The translations under genes were made by a program, and so were the position numbers. From Agarivorans gilvus (GTDB lineage Bacteria > Pseudomonadota > Gammaproteobacteria > Enterobacterales > Celerinatantimonadaceae), in the NCBI RefSeq assembly GCF_001420915.1, contig NZ_CP013021.1:444001-508000 (forward strand): 64,000 bases of DNA, read 5' to 3'. Below the pieces are notes generated by a model. It did not search any database. It saw nothing but the letters and a program-made list of their open reading frames with translations, and was not told the DNA's origin. This document shows positions 1 through 8,529 of the stretch, one piece after another. Within the stretch, counting starts at the first letter, position 1, and each line of letters starts with the position of its first letter.

Positions 1-1
1 C

Positions 2-166
2 GGCAGCGTGGCCTTTGAAGTGATTGAAGACAAATGTGTGGGTTGTAACCTGTGTCAGATCACCTGTCCGGTGGATAGCTGCATCAAGATGGAGCAAAAA
101 GATGCCGACAAACCTTACATGAACTGGACTCAAGACCCACGTAACCCTTACAAAGACGCTTCTTAA
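2..166 (+). CDS. preA: PreA, dihydropyrimidine dehydrogenase iron-sulfur subunit, C-terminal end (partial)
   Basis: Only the last 54 codons are in the window; the reading frame is open from base 2 to TAA at 164-166. The fragment carries a ferredoxin-type 4Fe-4S motif, C-x2-C-x2-C-x3-C-P (CVGCNLCQITCPV), followed by a short tail ending NPYKDAS, which is how bacterial NADP/NAD-dependent dihydropyrimidine dehydrogenase PreA subunits end. With PreT this enzyme reduces uracil and thymine to their dihydro forms in the cytoplasm. The rest of the protein lies upstream of the window, so the assignment rests on the tail alone; another ferredoxin-domain flavoprotein is possible. A strong terminator follows at 267-302. 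Confidence 0.7.
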   Translation, partial: GSVAFEVIEDKCVGCNLCQITCPVDSCIKMEQKDADKPYMNWTQDPRNPYKDAS

Positions 167-266
167 CTAGGTACAGGGCTAGGTCTGCTAGCCCTAAGCG
201 CAATGCGTGATCAAGCTGATCGCATATTGCTCATCTTGTAAGCTGCTTGTATACAAAAGGTATAGA

Positions 267-302
267 AACAACAAAGCCTGCTAATTAGCAGGCTTTGTTG
301 TT
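267..302 (+). terminator. Intrinsic terminator after preA, facing tRNA-Val
   Basis: A perfect 16-bp inverted repeat (arms 267-282 and 287-302) with a 4-base AATT loop. The right arm ends in GTTGTT, not in a pure T run, and the structure is symmetrical, so it can act on both strands: for preA rightwards and for the tRNA transcript leftwards. Confidence 0.75.
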
Positions 303-307
303 AAATT

Positions 308-384
308 TGGTATTCGCGAGTGGATTTGAACCACCGACCCCTACCATGTCAAGGTAGTGCTCTAACCAACTGAGCTACGCGAAT
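308..384 (-). tRNA. tRNA-Val (anticodon GAC)
   Basis: On the minus strand, a cloverleaf can be read: acceptor stem ATTCGCG (378-384) pairs with CGCGAAT (312-318); D arm TAGCTCAGTTGGTTAGAGC; anticodon stem CTACC/GGTAG around loop TTGACAT, giving anticodon GAC (valine, GUC/GUU); T arm GGTTCAAATCC. The discriminator is A at 311 and CCA is encoded at 308-310. The layout matches the E. coli tRNA-Val(GAC), with a different acceptor stem. It is a single gene with no adjacent tRNA in the window. Confidence 0.95.
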
Positions 385-519
385 ATATTTTTATGGCCTT
401 GGAGCCAGCTGCTGGGCAGCGAGTGGAATATTAGGGCAGTGTGTTGCGCCAGTCAATAGCCCTTTATTTTGTTTGCTCAATAAGTGTTCTTTCCGACACG
501 AAAAATCAACAATCCCTGC

Positions 520-1530
520 TTAATTGCTGCTTTTATCACCACAGCTATTCAATATCCGCTGCCACTGTTTAACGTGTTGTCGATTAGCCTGATGAAAATC
601 CGCCTGAATTTGCTGCATAGCCGCTGGTAAGTGTTGTAGACCTTGCTGCTTAAATAACTCGGCTAAAGGAGCGTTTAATAAGTTAAGACTTTGATCCAGT
701 TCTGCCAAATAAGCCTGCACTCTGGGCATATACACCTTGTTTAGAATATTTTGCAAGATGATGAAGTCTTGCCGATGCTGCTGGCAGCTAAACTGGCGCT
801 GCTGTAAGGCTTGACTGATGTTAACTAACCATCGACTCGCTGCGCTCAGCTCTTGGGCTAGCGCCCGTAAGCTGGGGGCGCTAGCAAGCTGCTTATTTAG
901 AGCTAATACCTGGTTAGCATCGATAGTTTTTGCTTGGTTAAATTGCTCGCCAATATCAAGTAGTTGCTGCAATTGCTCGCTGAGCTTGCGATAAGTGGCT
1001 GTAGGCGATTCAGTTAAGCGGGTATTGCCTTGCCATAGACGCTGAATTGCAGCGTCTTGGCTCAGGTAGTTATTCCAATATACCGCCAAATGCCGGCGTT
1101 TTAGCGCCAGTATATTTTTTAGTTTCTGGTTCAGTGCCGGTTTAAGTTGTTGGCTGCTAATACAGTGATTGAGCCCTTGAATAATCTGGCTATGCCATAT
1201 TAGTCGATAATCGGCGCTGGCAACTTTTCCTAAACTCGAGTTAGCCTCAAATACCAACTGGTCAAGGCCACAGGCGTGCAAACTCATACTATCGAGAAGA
1301 GATAGATTTAAATTGGGTTCTTCGCCATGAAAGTCACGCCAGCTTATTTGCGGCAGCGCTGCTTGGCTTGGTGGGGGCTCAATCGAAATATCTAAAACTC
1401 GATTGAGCCTCGCACTGTAGTCTGAAAATAAACGTTCGCTGGGCGGGCTTAACCAATTTACCAGTAAGTAAAGGCCGGCGCTTACAATTAGCAATAGCAA
1501 GCCGCTGTGTAAGACTTTCGCTTTACTCAT
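520..1530 (-). CDS. DUF3080 family protein, membrane-anchored, function unknown
   Basis: 336 residues. It has an N-terminal hydrophobic helix (about residues 10-27) that is a signal anchor or uncleaved signal; the rest is a soluble, Gln- and Leu-rich helical domain presumably outside the cytoplasmic membrane. The stretch ACGLDQLVFEANSSLGKV followed by a GLNHCI segment fits my memory of the gammaproteobacterial DUF3080 family, and family length is similar. It starts 4 bp inside the end of norM, so the two are almost certainly one transcript. No biochemical role is known to me. The association with a MATE efflux pump is context only. Confidence 0.75.
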   Translation of the reverse strand: MSKAKVLHSGLLLLIVSAGLYLLVNWLSPPSERLFSDYSARLNRVLDISIEPPPSQAALPQISWRDFHGEEPNLNLSLLDSMSLHACGLDQLVFEANSSLGKVASADYRLIWHSQIIQGLNHCISSQQLKPALNQKLKNILALKRRHLAVYWNNYLSQDAAIQRLWQGNTRLTESPTATYRKLSEQLQQLLDIGEQFNQAKTIDANQVLALNKQLASAPSLRALAQELSAASRWLVNISQALQQRQFSCQQHRQDFIILQNILNKVYMPRVQAYLAELDQSLNLLNAPLAELFKQQGLQHLPAAMQQIQADFHQANRQHVKQWQRILNSCGDKSSN

Positions 1531-2924
1531 GCTTCCTTATTAATAAATTGTAACTTGTGGGGGTTGTTACTGGCCCAAATTAAGCGGCTCATTAAACCCA
1601 AGGCACAAGCAGTAAGCGCTAATACGATGGCTATCCAAAATCCTTGTACGCCCATAGGCTCGGCGCTTAAATAGTCGGTAAAGGTGAGTATAGTGCCTAT
1701 TCCAAGGCCGATGGGCCAAAAGCTAATTAATGTCACTAAGAAGATATAGCGGGTATCTTGATAACCACGAAGGGCGCCAGCGCAGCAAACTTGCAGCGAG
1801 TCCGACAATTGATAAGTGGCTGCCAGCAAGAATAGCGGTGCCGCTATCGCTGCTACAGCTTGGTTGCTGGTATATAAGCCGATGATCTGCATTCTAAACA
1901 GCACCGTTGCCGCGGCAATAAAGAAGGTAATAAACGTCACTAGAATAATACCGCTATAGGCGGAGATCTGAGCTTTATTGCTTGATTTCTCGCCCATGAA
2001 GTTACCGACTCGTATGGTTAAGGCGATACCAATACTTAAGGGCAACATAAATACCATAGAGGTAAAATTAAGGGCAATTTGGTGAGCGGCTACAATGTCG
2101 GCTCCCAGTGGCGAAAGCAGCAACGCAATCAGTGAGAATAAAGTAACTTCAAAGAAAATGGCGCCACCAATGGGTAGGCCTAAGCTGAAAATACGTTTGA
2201 TTAATGGGTAATCTAGCCTCAACGGCCCACTAAATAAACACAGGGGTGCTATTGAGCGACTTTTGGCTAGATAGACGCTCATGGCGATAGCCATGAACCA
2301 GTTAACTGCGGCGGTGGCCACACCACAACCTGCGCCACCCAGTTGCGGCATGCCAAACAAGCCGTGAATGAAGATGTAATTAACAGGGATATTGACCAGC
2401 AGACCTATTACTCCAATTATCATAATTGCTTTAATGTTGGAGCGGGCTTCATTTACGCCACGTAGTACTTGGTAAACTGCAAAGGCGGGTAGACCAAAAC
2501 ACACATAAAATAGGTATTGCTTGGTAAGTGAAACTAGGCCAGCTTCCACTTCCATCAAATTAAATACCGAGGGCGCGAGCCACAATAAGCCCCACGCCAA
2601 CGCAGCCAGCAGCAAGGAAATGACCAATGCTTGGCGAAAGATATTGCCAGACTTATGTGTCTGCTTCGCGCCAATCTGATAGGCTACCAAGGGGGTTACC
2701 GCCATCAGAATGCCTTGTATAAACAGTATGACTGGGTTAAAAAAGCTCGACGCAACTGCCACAGCGGCCAAGTCTTTGGGGCTAACCGAGCCAGCCATAA
2801 TGGTATCGACAAAACTCATACCGGTAATGGTCAGTTGGGCCACTACAATCGGCCCCGCTAAGCGTAGAATGGCCAAGCATTCTTTTGAAAATCGTTGTTT
2901 AAAAGCCAGGAAGAAAGATTTCAT
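1527..2924 (-). CDS. norM: MATE-family multidrug efflux protein NorM
   Basis: About 465 residues with twelve predicted hydrophobic helices. This is the MATE fold, two six-helix halves, which expels cationic drugs, dyes and fluoroquinolones in exchange for Na+ or H+. Characteristic stretches are AGPIVVAQLTITGMSFVDTIMAG near the N terminus and GAALRGYQDTRYIF near the C terminus. I start at ATG 2924 (MKSFF); an in-frame GTG at 2930 would add two residues. Neither start has a clear Shine-Dalgarno sequence. The ATG overlaps the divergent ribE ATG on the other strand. The gene order norM beside ribE is, as I recall, common in Vibrio and relatives. Confidence 0.9.
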   Translation of the reverse strand: MKSFFLAFKQRFSKECLAILRLAGPIVVAQLTITGMSFVDTIMAGSVSPKDLAAVAVASSFFNPVILFIQGILMAVTPLVAYQIGAKQTHKSGNIFRQALVISLLLAALAWGLLWLAPSVFNLMEVEAGLVSLTKQYLFYVCFGLPAFAVYQVLRGVNEARSNIKAIMIIGVIGLLVNIPVNYIFIHGLFGMPQLGGAGCGVATAAVNWFMAIAMSVYLAKSRSIAPLCLFSGPLRLDYPLIKRIFSLGLPIGGAIFFEVTLFSLIALLLSPLGADIVAAHQIALNFTSMVFMLPLSIGIALTIRVGNFMGEKSSNKAQISAYSGIILVTFITFFIAAATVLFRMQIIGLYTSNQAVAAIAAPLFLLAATYQLSDSLQVCCAGALRGYQDTRYIFLVTLISFWPIGLGIGTILTFTDYLSAEPMGVQGFWIAIVLALTACALGLMSRLIWASNNPHKLQFINKEA

Positions 2925-3543
2925 GTTCACCGGAATTGTTCAAAATAAAAGTAAAGTTAATAAAATCGAAAAGAGCACGGGCTTAATGCAGCTATGGCTT
3001 GATTTAGCTGATATCGAAGGTTTAAGCATTGGCGCTAGTGTTGCGGTAAACGGGACTTGTTTAACCGTGGTCAACATTAGTGAACAAGGTGTGCAATTCG
3101 ACTTAATTCAAGAAACGCTAAGTCTAACAAACTTAGACTCTTTAACAGAAGGGGATTTGGTAAATATTGAACGGGCCGCTAAGGTGGGTGATGAGATTGG
3201 TGGCCATTTGGTATCGGGCCACATTCACTGCACCGCTCGCTTGTTGGAGCGTAAAGCCACCGAAAATAACCTTTCCTTGCATCTTGGTTTGGCTCACAAG
3301 TGGCTAGATTACGTGCTGTATAAAGGCTTTATCTGTGTTGATGGCGCAAGCTTAACGGTCGGGGAAAAAACTGACCAAGGATTTTGGTTGCACCTTATTC
3401 CCGAAACATTGCGGGTGACCACGCTCGGTGAAAAGGCCTTGGGTGAGTTGTTTAATATCGAAATCGACAGTACCACGCAAACCACTATCGATACCATAAA
3501 GGGTCTTGCCGCTAGCGGTGAACTTAAACGCTGGTTGAGTTAG
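2923..3543 (+). CDS. ribE: Riboflavin synthase, alpha subunit
   Basis: 206 residues; condenses two 6,7-dimethyl-8-ribityllumazine molecules to riboflavin plus the pyrimidinedione. It begins MFTGIVQ, the invariant riboflavin synthase N terminus, and is built of two similar lumazine-binding barrels (about residues 1-95 and 96-190), with the typical VNGTCLTV and VDGASLTV repeats and SGHIHCTA. The open frame extends further upstream, but AGGA at 2909-2912 and the conserved MFTGIV start fix the start at 2923. No FMN riboswitch is visible; the upstream region is the coding start of norM on the other strand. Confidence 0.95.
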   Translation: MFTGIVQNKSKVNKIEKSTGLMQLWLDLADIEGLSIGASVAVNGTCLTVVNISEQGVQFDLIQETLSLTNLDSLTEGDLVNIERAAKVGDEIGGHLVSGHIHCTARLLERKATENNLSLHLGLAHKWLDYVLYKGFICVDGASLTVGEKTDQGFWLHLIPETLRVTTLGEKALGELFNIEIDSTTQTTIDTIKGLAASGELKRWLS

Positions 3544-3595
3544 CCAAAGAGTATAGTGAGCAAGGGGGCAGCTTATTAAAGCTGCCCTTTAGCGT

Positions 3596-5224
3596 TTAAT
3601 ACTGGTAAATACGGATCTCTTGGCCCGACAGATTTAGGTTTAAATCGCCATTGCTATCGCTAGTGACCGATGAAGCACCAAAATCGGCGAGAGGATTAAG
3701 TTGAGCTGAGAGCAAACCTAAGGGAATGCTAGGGTTTTGTACGTTGTTGCTGTAGTTGAGCACCACCAAGACATGCTCATCGCCTAAACTTCTGCGGTAA
3801 GCCAATACTTCTCCCTCATGCAATACTTCAATATCCCCTTCACGCAAGGCTGGCGTAGTGTTGCGTAGTTGGATCAGCCTTTTGTAGTGGTGGTAAAGAG
3901 AATCTGTATCAGCCACTTGACTCGCTACGTTAAATTGTGCGGCGTTATGAGCAATTGCTCGATAAGGTGTACCGCTGGTAAATCCACCATCGGCAGTCCA
4001 ACTCATCGGTGCGCGTAACAAGTAATCCCCGCCGCTGTTGCTGGTATGACCCATGCCAATTTCTTCCCCATAATATACGAAGGGCTGGCCGGGTAGGGTA
4101 AGTAAGGTAGCAGAGGCTAAGCGATATTTAGCCAGATCTCCGGAAAACTGCTCGTATACCCGCATGCCAGCAAAAGAGTCATGATTGGCTAGCAAGAGTC
4201 CCATACTACTCAGGGTATCGTTATGTAACCAGTCGACGATGTCGGTGTTGTCTGTAGAGCCCGAGTTCACGCCCTGCATGATCGAATAGTTCAAGTAAAA
4301 CGCGAAAGCCGAACCACAAAAATCGCTTTGAGCGGCGGCGACCGAGGAAGAAGAATCTTCGCATATCATGAAGCGGTTGCTGTAATCTTGCATAACAACC
4401 TGTTGAATGCCGTACATAATGGCTGCATTTTCCGGCTGACCAGCCCATTGAGTCGGGCCGTTTTCGACAAGGTGAGTGGTGGCATCAAAACGAAAACCAT
4501 CCATACCTGCGTTCAGCCAATAACGTAGGTTGTTGTAATGAAATTCAACCACATCTGGATTGTCGAAATTAAAATCTGGCATATTGGATTGGAATATGCC
4601 GTAGTAGTAGCCATAGCGCCCCTCATGCCAAGATGGGGAGTTTGACCAGTTTAGCCAGCCTGGGTTTTCTGAACGCCAATTATACCAATCGCGTTTGCCG
4701 CCAGCGTTGTTATCAGAATCGATGAATATCGGATTGTCACCAGAGCTATGGTTGATAAGGTAGTCGCCAATGACCCCTATACCGCGAGCATGCGCTTGGG
4801 TTAAAAATTCATCAAAGTCTGCACGGGTACCATAGTCACTTTCAATACGGCGATGATCAACCACCTCGTAGCCATGGTCATGGTCTGAGCTTTGATTAAA
4901 GGGCAATAACCATATTCCTTGAATACCCAGCTCTGCTAGATAATCCAGTTGAGATGTGAGGCCCTTAAAATCACCTATCCCATCACCATCGGAATCTTTA
5001 TAGCTGCGTACAAAGATTTCCATGAATACTGCGCCTTTGTACCAATCGGCTGCTAAGGCAGGTTGGTCATCTAAGGCGACGGCGCTTAAGTCCATTAAGC
5101 TTTCAGCTGTGGCCTCGCCAATCGGCAGCTCAGTTGAAGAGGGCTCCTCAGAACTTGAGCCGCATGCGCTTAGGCCTGCTGCTATGGCTAGAGGCAGAGC
5201 GCCTGCGCGGAGATGTTTTAGCAT
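3596..5224 (-). CDS. Alpha-amylase family (GH13) lipoprotein
   Basis: 542 residues. The N terminus is a type II signal peptide with lipobox LSAC (Cys21), so a periplasm-facing or surface lipoprotein is expected. GH13 conserved regions are visible: region I as GDYLINH (about 153-159), region II GFRFDA with nucleophile Asp247, region III with the acid/base Glu289 in MICED, and region IV NHDS with Asp349. A C-terminal beta domain follows. It should hydrolyse or transfer alpha-1,4-glucans or malto-oligosaccharides; the exact subfamily cannot be set by eye. It stands alone, convergent with ribE, with no maltose transport genes nearby. The start has AGG about 8 bases upstream. Confidence 0.88.
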   Translation of the reverse strand: MLKHLRAGALPLAIAAGLSACGSSSEEPSSTELPIGEATAESLMDLSAVALDDQPALAADWYKGAVFMEIFVRSYKDSDGDGIGDFKGLTSQLDYLAELGIQGIWLLPFNQSSDHDHGYEVVDHRRIESDYGTRADFDEFLTQAHARGIGVIGDYLINHSSGDNPIFIDSDNNAGGKRDWYNWRSENPGWLNWSNSPSWHEGRYGYYYGIFQSNMPDFNFDNPDVVEFHYNNLRYWLNAGMDGFRFDATTHLVENGPTQWAGQPENAAIMYGIQQVVMQDYSNRFMICEDSSSSVAAAQSDFCGSAFAFYLNYSIMQGVNSGSTDNTDIVDWLHNDTLSSMGLLLANHDSFAGMRVYEQFSGDLAKYRLASATLLTLPGQPFVYYGEEIGMGHTSNSGGDYLLRAPMSWTADGGFTSGTPYRAIAHNAAQFNVASQVADTDSLYHHYKRLIQLRNTTPALREGDIEVLHEGEVLAYRRSLGDEHVLVVLNYSNNVQNPSIPLGLLSAQLNPLADFGASSVTSDSNGDLNLNLSGQEIRIYQY

Positions 5225-5493
5225 GTTTACTTCCTTGTTAAATGTTTTTGTCGCTATTGACCGGCTTTACTGAGACATTTTCTATGTATTTACCAGAATG
5301 ATGATCACCAGTAAGAAGTGCTTTAGGCTAAAATTTAGCTGTCACGATTTTCAAGCATATTGTCTTTATTGTCATTAAGCTGTGTCACAGTTTTACTGAG
5401 GAAAAATAAACGTGTTATCAATAAGTTGATTAACCGCAACTATTTGAGTTAAGCGTCAACTAAGGGGGCTTGAGTTGAGGGGCAACAGAGTGT

Positions 5494-5511
5494 AGCCGTA
5501 CAAGTACGGCT
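5494..5511. repeat. Short perfect hairpin in the amylase / CPXCG-protein intergenic region
   Basis: AGCCGTA and TACGGCT form a 7-bp stem with loop CAAG. There is no T run on either side, so it is not a typical intrinsic terminator, although it lies 37 bp beyond the end of the minus-strand gene at 5548-5751. The rest of the 323-bp gap 5225-5547 holds the amylase promoter region; I see no clear sigma-70 pair, MalT box or CRP box in it. Confidence 0.4.
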
Positions 5512-5547
5512 GGCAATTGGCCTAGCTAAATCTAGCAGCGCTTTGGT

Positions 5548-5751
5548 TTAAAAAAACTGTTCGTCGTCAGCGTCGACAAAGGCCACTAGTTTGTCATTGG
5601 CTTCATCGATATGTAGCCGACAGTGTATCGGGCTGCAGCAAGCTCGGCAGTCTTCATAAAAATCTTGGTCGCCATTGCTCGCATCCATTTGAATGGGGGT
5701 ATGATGACCGCAAGTGGGGCACGTAATCATTTTTTCGATATAGTCTTTCAT
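5548..5751 (-). CDS. CPXCG-motif cysteine-rich small protein
   Basis: 67 residues. It carries ITCPTCGHH near the start and EDCRACCSPI in the middle, the paired Cys knuckles of the small CPXCG cysteine-rich family found in gammaproteobacteria; a zinc ribbon is the natural inference. The C terminus is acidic (DADDEQFF). No function is established that I know of. The start at 5751 (MKDYIEKMITCPTC) has GAGT about 7 bases upstream; an internal Met just before ITCP is an alternative. It is divergent from thrS and monocistronic. Confidence 0.8.
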   Translation of the reverse strand: MKDYIEKMITCPTCGHHTPIQMDASNGDQDFYEDCRACCSPIHCRLHIDEANDKLVAFVDADDEQFF

Positions 5752-5957
5752 GGCGATGACTCCACGTATATCCGCCCTTTAATTATGGCTTATATCGCTC
5801 AAATAACCCTAGGTTGAGTGCAATAAAACACCAGCTATTGAAGTTATTTTGCTAGGGCATTATTATTGCCCATCTTTTTAGTGTGTGAAGCACTCAATTT
5901 TATCGATAAAACATGTGATGTTTGGTAGGCATCACCACTGTATATGCAAGGATAAAT

Positions 5958-7883
5958 ATGCCAGTTATTACTCTCCCAGACGGTAGCCAACGTCAATTCG
6001 AAAATCCCGTGTCAACTATGGATATTGCCGCCGACATCGGCCCTGGCCTAGCTAAAGCCTGTATTGCCGGTCGTGTAAATGGTGAGCGTGTAGACGCCTG
6101 CGAGTTGATCCACGAAGATGCGCAAGTGGCTATTATCACCGCCAAAGACGAAGACGGTTTAGAAATCATTCGCCACTCTTGTGCCCACCTTTTAGGTCAT
6201 GCGATTAAGCAAATGTGGCCTGAAACCAAAATGGCGATTGGCCCGACTATCGATAACGGCTTTTATTACGATATCGATTTAGATCATTCTTTAAGCCAAG
6301 AAGATATCGACAATCTTGAAAAACGAATGAAGGCACTGGCCAAAACCAACTACGATGTGATTAAAAAGACCGTGCCTTTAGCTGAAGCTAAAGCGGTTTT
6401 TGAACAACGTAAAGAGCCTTATAAGTTAGAGATTATCGAAGGTATCGAAGACAGCGCCACGCCAGGGCTTTACCATCACGAAGAATACATCGATATGTGT
6501 CGTGGTCCACATGTACCGAATATGAAGTTCTGTCATCATTTTAAATTGATGAAAGTGGCAGGAGCATATTGGCGCGGCGATAGCAGCAATAAAATGCTGC
6601 AACGTGTTTACGGCACAGCTTGGGCCGATAAGAAACAGCTAGCCGCTTACTTGAAGCGTTTAGAAGAAGCCGCTAAACGAGACCACCGTAAAATCGGTAA
6701 ACAACTTGACCTTTACCACATGCAAGAAGAAGCACCGGGCATGGTATTTTGGCATGATTCAGGCTGGACTATTTTCCGTGAATTGGAAAGCTATGTGCGC
6801 GAGCAGCTACGCAAGTACGATTACCAAGAGGTGAAGGCGCCGCAAATTATGGATCGCAGCCTTTGGGAAAAATCAGGTCACTGGGACAAATATTCAGATG
6901 CGATGTTCACGACTCAATCTGAGAACCGCGAATACGCTGTAAAACCGATGAATTGTCCTGGACACATCCAAATATTTAATCAGGGCTTGAAGTCTTACCG
7001 TGACCTACCTTTGCGTATGGCGGAGTTTGGCTCTTGTCACCGTAACGAACCCTCTGGTTCTTTACATGGTTTGATGCGAGTACGTGGCTTTACTCAAGAT
7101 GATGCGCATATTTTCTGTACTGAGGATCAAATCCAAGAAGAAGTTTCTTCATGTATTGATATGGTATACGAGACTTACAAGACTTTTGGCTTTGAAGATA
7201 TTGAAGTGAAATTGTCGACTCGCCCAGAACAACGGGTAGGAGATGATGAAACTTGGGATAAAGCAGAAAAAGCCTTAGCTGAAGCATTGAGCTCTAAAGG
7301 TATTGAGTTTTCATATCTACCAGGGGAAGGTGCCTTCTATGGCCCTAAAATTGAATTTACCCTGCATGATTGTTTAGACCGTGCGTGGCAATGTGGTACT
7401 GTGCAGTTAGATTTCTCGATGCCAGGTCGTTTATCTGCCTCTTTTGTTGGTGAAGATAACGAACGCCATGTGCCGGTAATGATTCACCGGGCAATTTTGG
7501 GCTCTCTAGAGCGTTTCATTGGTATTTTGACCGAAGAGTACTCGGGATTCTTCCCTACTTGGTTGGCTCCTCGCCAAGTTGTGGTGATGAATATTACTGA
7601 TAAACAGGCTGATTTTGTCCATCAGGTAGTAAAAAAATTAAATAAACAGGGCATTAGAGCCATTGCGGACTTGAGAAATGAGAAGATAGGCTTTAAAATC
7701 CGCGAACATACTCTAAAGCGTATTCCTTATTTACTGGTTGTCGGCGATAAAGAAGTCGAAAGTAATGAGGTTGCGGTTAGAACTCGTAAGGGTGATGATT
7801 TGGGTAAGTTTGCTGTAGATAAGTTTATCGAGCAAATTAAGCAAGAAATCACCAGTCGTGACAATAATTGTATTGAGGTATAA
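5958..7883 (+). CDS. thrS: Threonyl-tRNA synthetase
   Basis: 641 residues, essentially the E. coli length. It charges tRNA-Thr and edits Ser-tRNA-Thr. In order: TGS domain (MPVITLPDGSQ, 1-61), editing domain with HSCAHLLGHA and HxxxC zinc-type motifs, class II catalytic core with motif 2 GSCHRNEPSGSLHGLMRVRGFTQDD and zinc ligands including Cys in MNCPGH, and the anticodon-binding domain (VVVMNITD to the end). The open frame starts at 5922, but the conserved MPVITLPDG start at 5958 with AAGGAT seven bases upstream is preferred. It heads the thrS-infC-rpmI-rplT cluster; infC follows its stop codon directly. Confidence 0.97.
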   Translation: MPVITLPDGSQRQFENPVSTMDIAADIGPGLAKACIAGRVNGERVDACELIHEDAQVAIITAKDEDGLEIIRHSCAHLLGHAIKQMWPETKMAIGPTIDNGFYYDIDLDHSLSQEDIDNLEKRMKALAKTNYDVIKKTVPLAEAKAVFEQRKEPYKLEIIEGIEDSATPGLYHHEEYIDMCRGPHVPNMKFCHHFKLMKVAGAYWRGDSSNKMLQRVYGTAWADKKQLAAYLKRLEEAAKRDHRKIGKQLDLYHMQEEAPGMVFWHDSGWTIFRELESYVREQLRKYDYQEVKAPQIMDRSLWEKSGHWDKYSDAMFTTQSENREYAVKPMNCPGHIQIFNQGLKSYRDLPLRMAEFGSCHRNEPSGSLHGLMRVRGFTQDDAHIFCTEDQIQEEVSSCIDMVYETYKTFGFEDIEVKLSTRPEQRVGDDETWDKAEKALAEALSSKGIEFSYLPGEGAFYGPKIEFTLHDCLDRAWQCGTVQLDFSMPGRLSASFVGEDNERHVPVMIHRAILGSLERFIGILTEEYSGFFPTWLAPRQVVVMNITDKQADFVHQVVKKLNKQGIRAIADLRNEKIGFKIREHTLKRIPYLLVVGDKEVESNEVAVRTRKGDDLGKFAVDKFIEQIKQEITSRDNNCIEV

Positions 7884-8429
7884 ATTATAAAAACCGGAAG
7901 ACGTGGTCAGCAACAAGCTGCAAGAGCACATAAGATAAATGAAGAAATTCAAGCCCAAGAAGTACGCCTTAACGGCTTAGATGGTGAGTCCATCGGCATT
8001 GTAAGTTTGAATGAAGCACTAAACATTGCCGAAGAATCTGGCGTTGATTTGGTAGAAATTAGTCCAAATGCTGAACCACCTGTTTGTCGGGTCATGGATT
8101 ACGGTAAGTTCATTTACGAAAAGAGTAAATCTGTTAAAGAACAGAAGAAGAAGCAAAAACAGATTCAGGTCAAGGAAATTAAATTCCGTCCTGGAACTGA
8201 CGAAGGCGACTATCAGGTAAAACTACGCAACCTGGTTCGTTTTCTAGAAGAGGGTAACAAAGCTAAAGTAACACTGCGTTTTCGTGGTCGTGAAATGGCA
8301 CACCAAAGCCTCGGCTTTGATCTACTAAATCGAATTAAAAGCGATTTAGAAGAACTTGCAGTAGTGGAAGCTTTTCCAAAAATGGAAGGTCGCCAAGCTG
8401 TAATGGTGTTAGGCCCTAAAAAGAAGTAA
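7884..8429 (+). CDS. infC: Translation initiation factor IF-3, non-canonical AUU (or AUA) start
   Basis: About 181 residues. IF-3 binds the 30S subunit, blocks 50S joining and checks the start codon. The frame upstream of the first conventional start (TTG 8007) encodes the conserved N-terminal domain (INEEIQAQEVRLNGLDGES), so starting at 8007 would delete about 40 essential residues. The frame runs back to the thrS stop without any ATG, GTG or TTG; the first codons after it are ATT (7884) and ATA (7887), then AAA ACC GGA. GAGGT at 7875-7879 is the ribosome site. E. coli infC uses AUU and is autoregulated through it. Alignment to the E. coli N terminus (MKGGKR) would favour ATA; known usage favours ATT. 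Confidence 0.93.
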   Translation: MIKTGRRGQQQAARAHKINEEIQAQEVRLNGLDGESIGIVSLNEALNIAEESGVDLVEISPNAEPPVCRVMDYGKFIYEKSKSVKEQKKKQKQIQVKEIKFRPGTDEGDYQVKLRNLVRFLEEGNKAKVTLRFRGREMAHQSLGFDLLNRIKSDLEELAVVEAFPKMEGRQAVMVLGPKKK

Positions 8430-8449
8430 CTAAGGCTTCCAAGTAACGA

Positions 8450-8479
8450 ACAGCTTACTTTAACCGGTAAGCTGTTTTT
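8450..8479 (+). terminator. Hairpin plus T5 between infC and rpmI (terminator or attenuator)
   Basis: ACAGCTTAC (8450-8458) pairs with GTAAGCTGT (8467-8475), 9 bp, with an 8-base loop, followed by a T run ending at 8479. It lies between infC and rpmI, 50 bases before the rpmI start. In E. coli the infC-rpmI region folds into the L20 translational operator; here the visible element has the form of an intrinsic terminator, so partial termination or L20-controlled attenuation is inferred. Confidence 0.6.
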
Positions 8480-8529
8480 GTTCGCCTTTAGTTATATGTT
8501 GTTAATATCGCAATGCGGAGTGCATGTAA

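Noticed and set aside
2710..2922. Upstream extension of the ribE open frame
   Set aside because: It is the antisense of norM; the invariant MFTGIV start with a ribosome site is at 2923.
5225..5547. MalT or CRP site upstream of the amylase gene
   Set aside because: GTGTCACAG and GAGGGGC-like strings occur but do not match the spacing or full consensus of either site.
5855..5871. Small hairpin followed by T5 in the thrS leader
   Set aside because: Only a 5-bp stem; too weak to call an attenuator, and no tRNA-Thr-like operator arm could be recognised.
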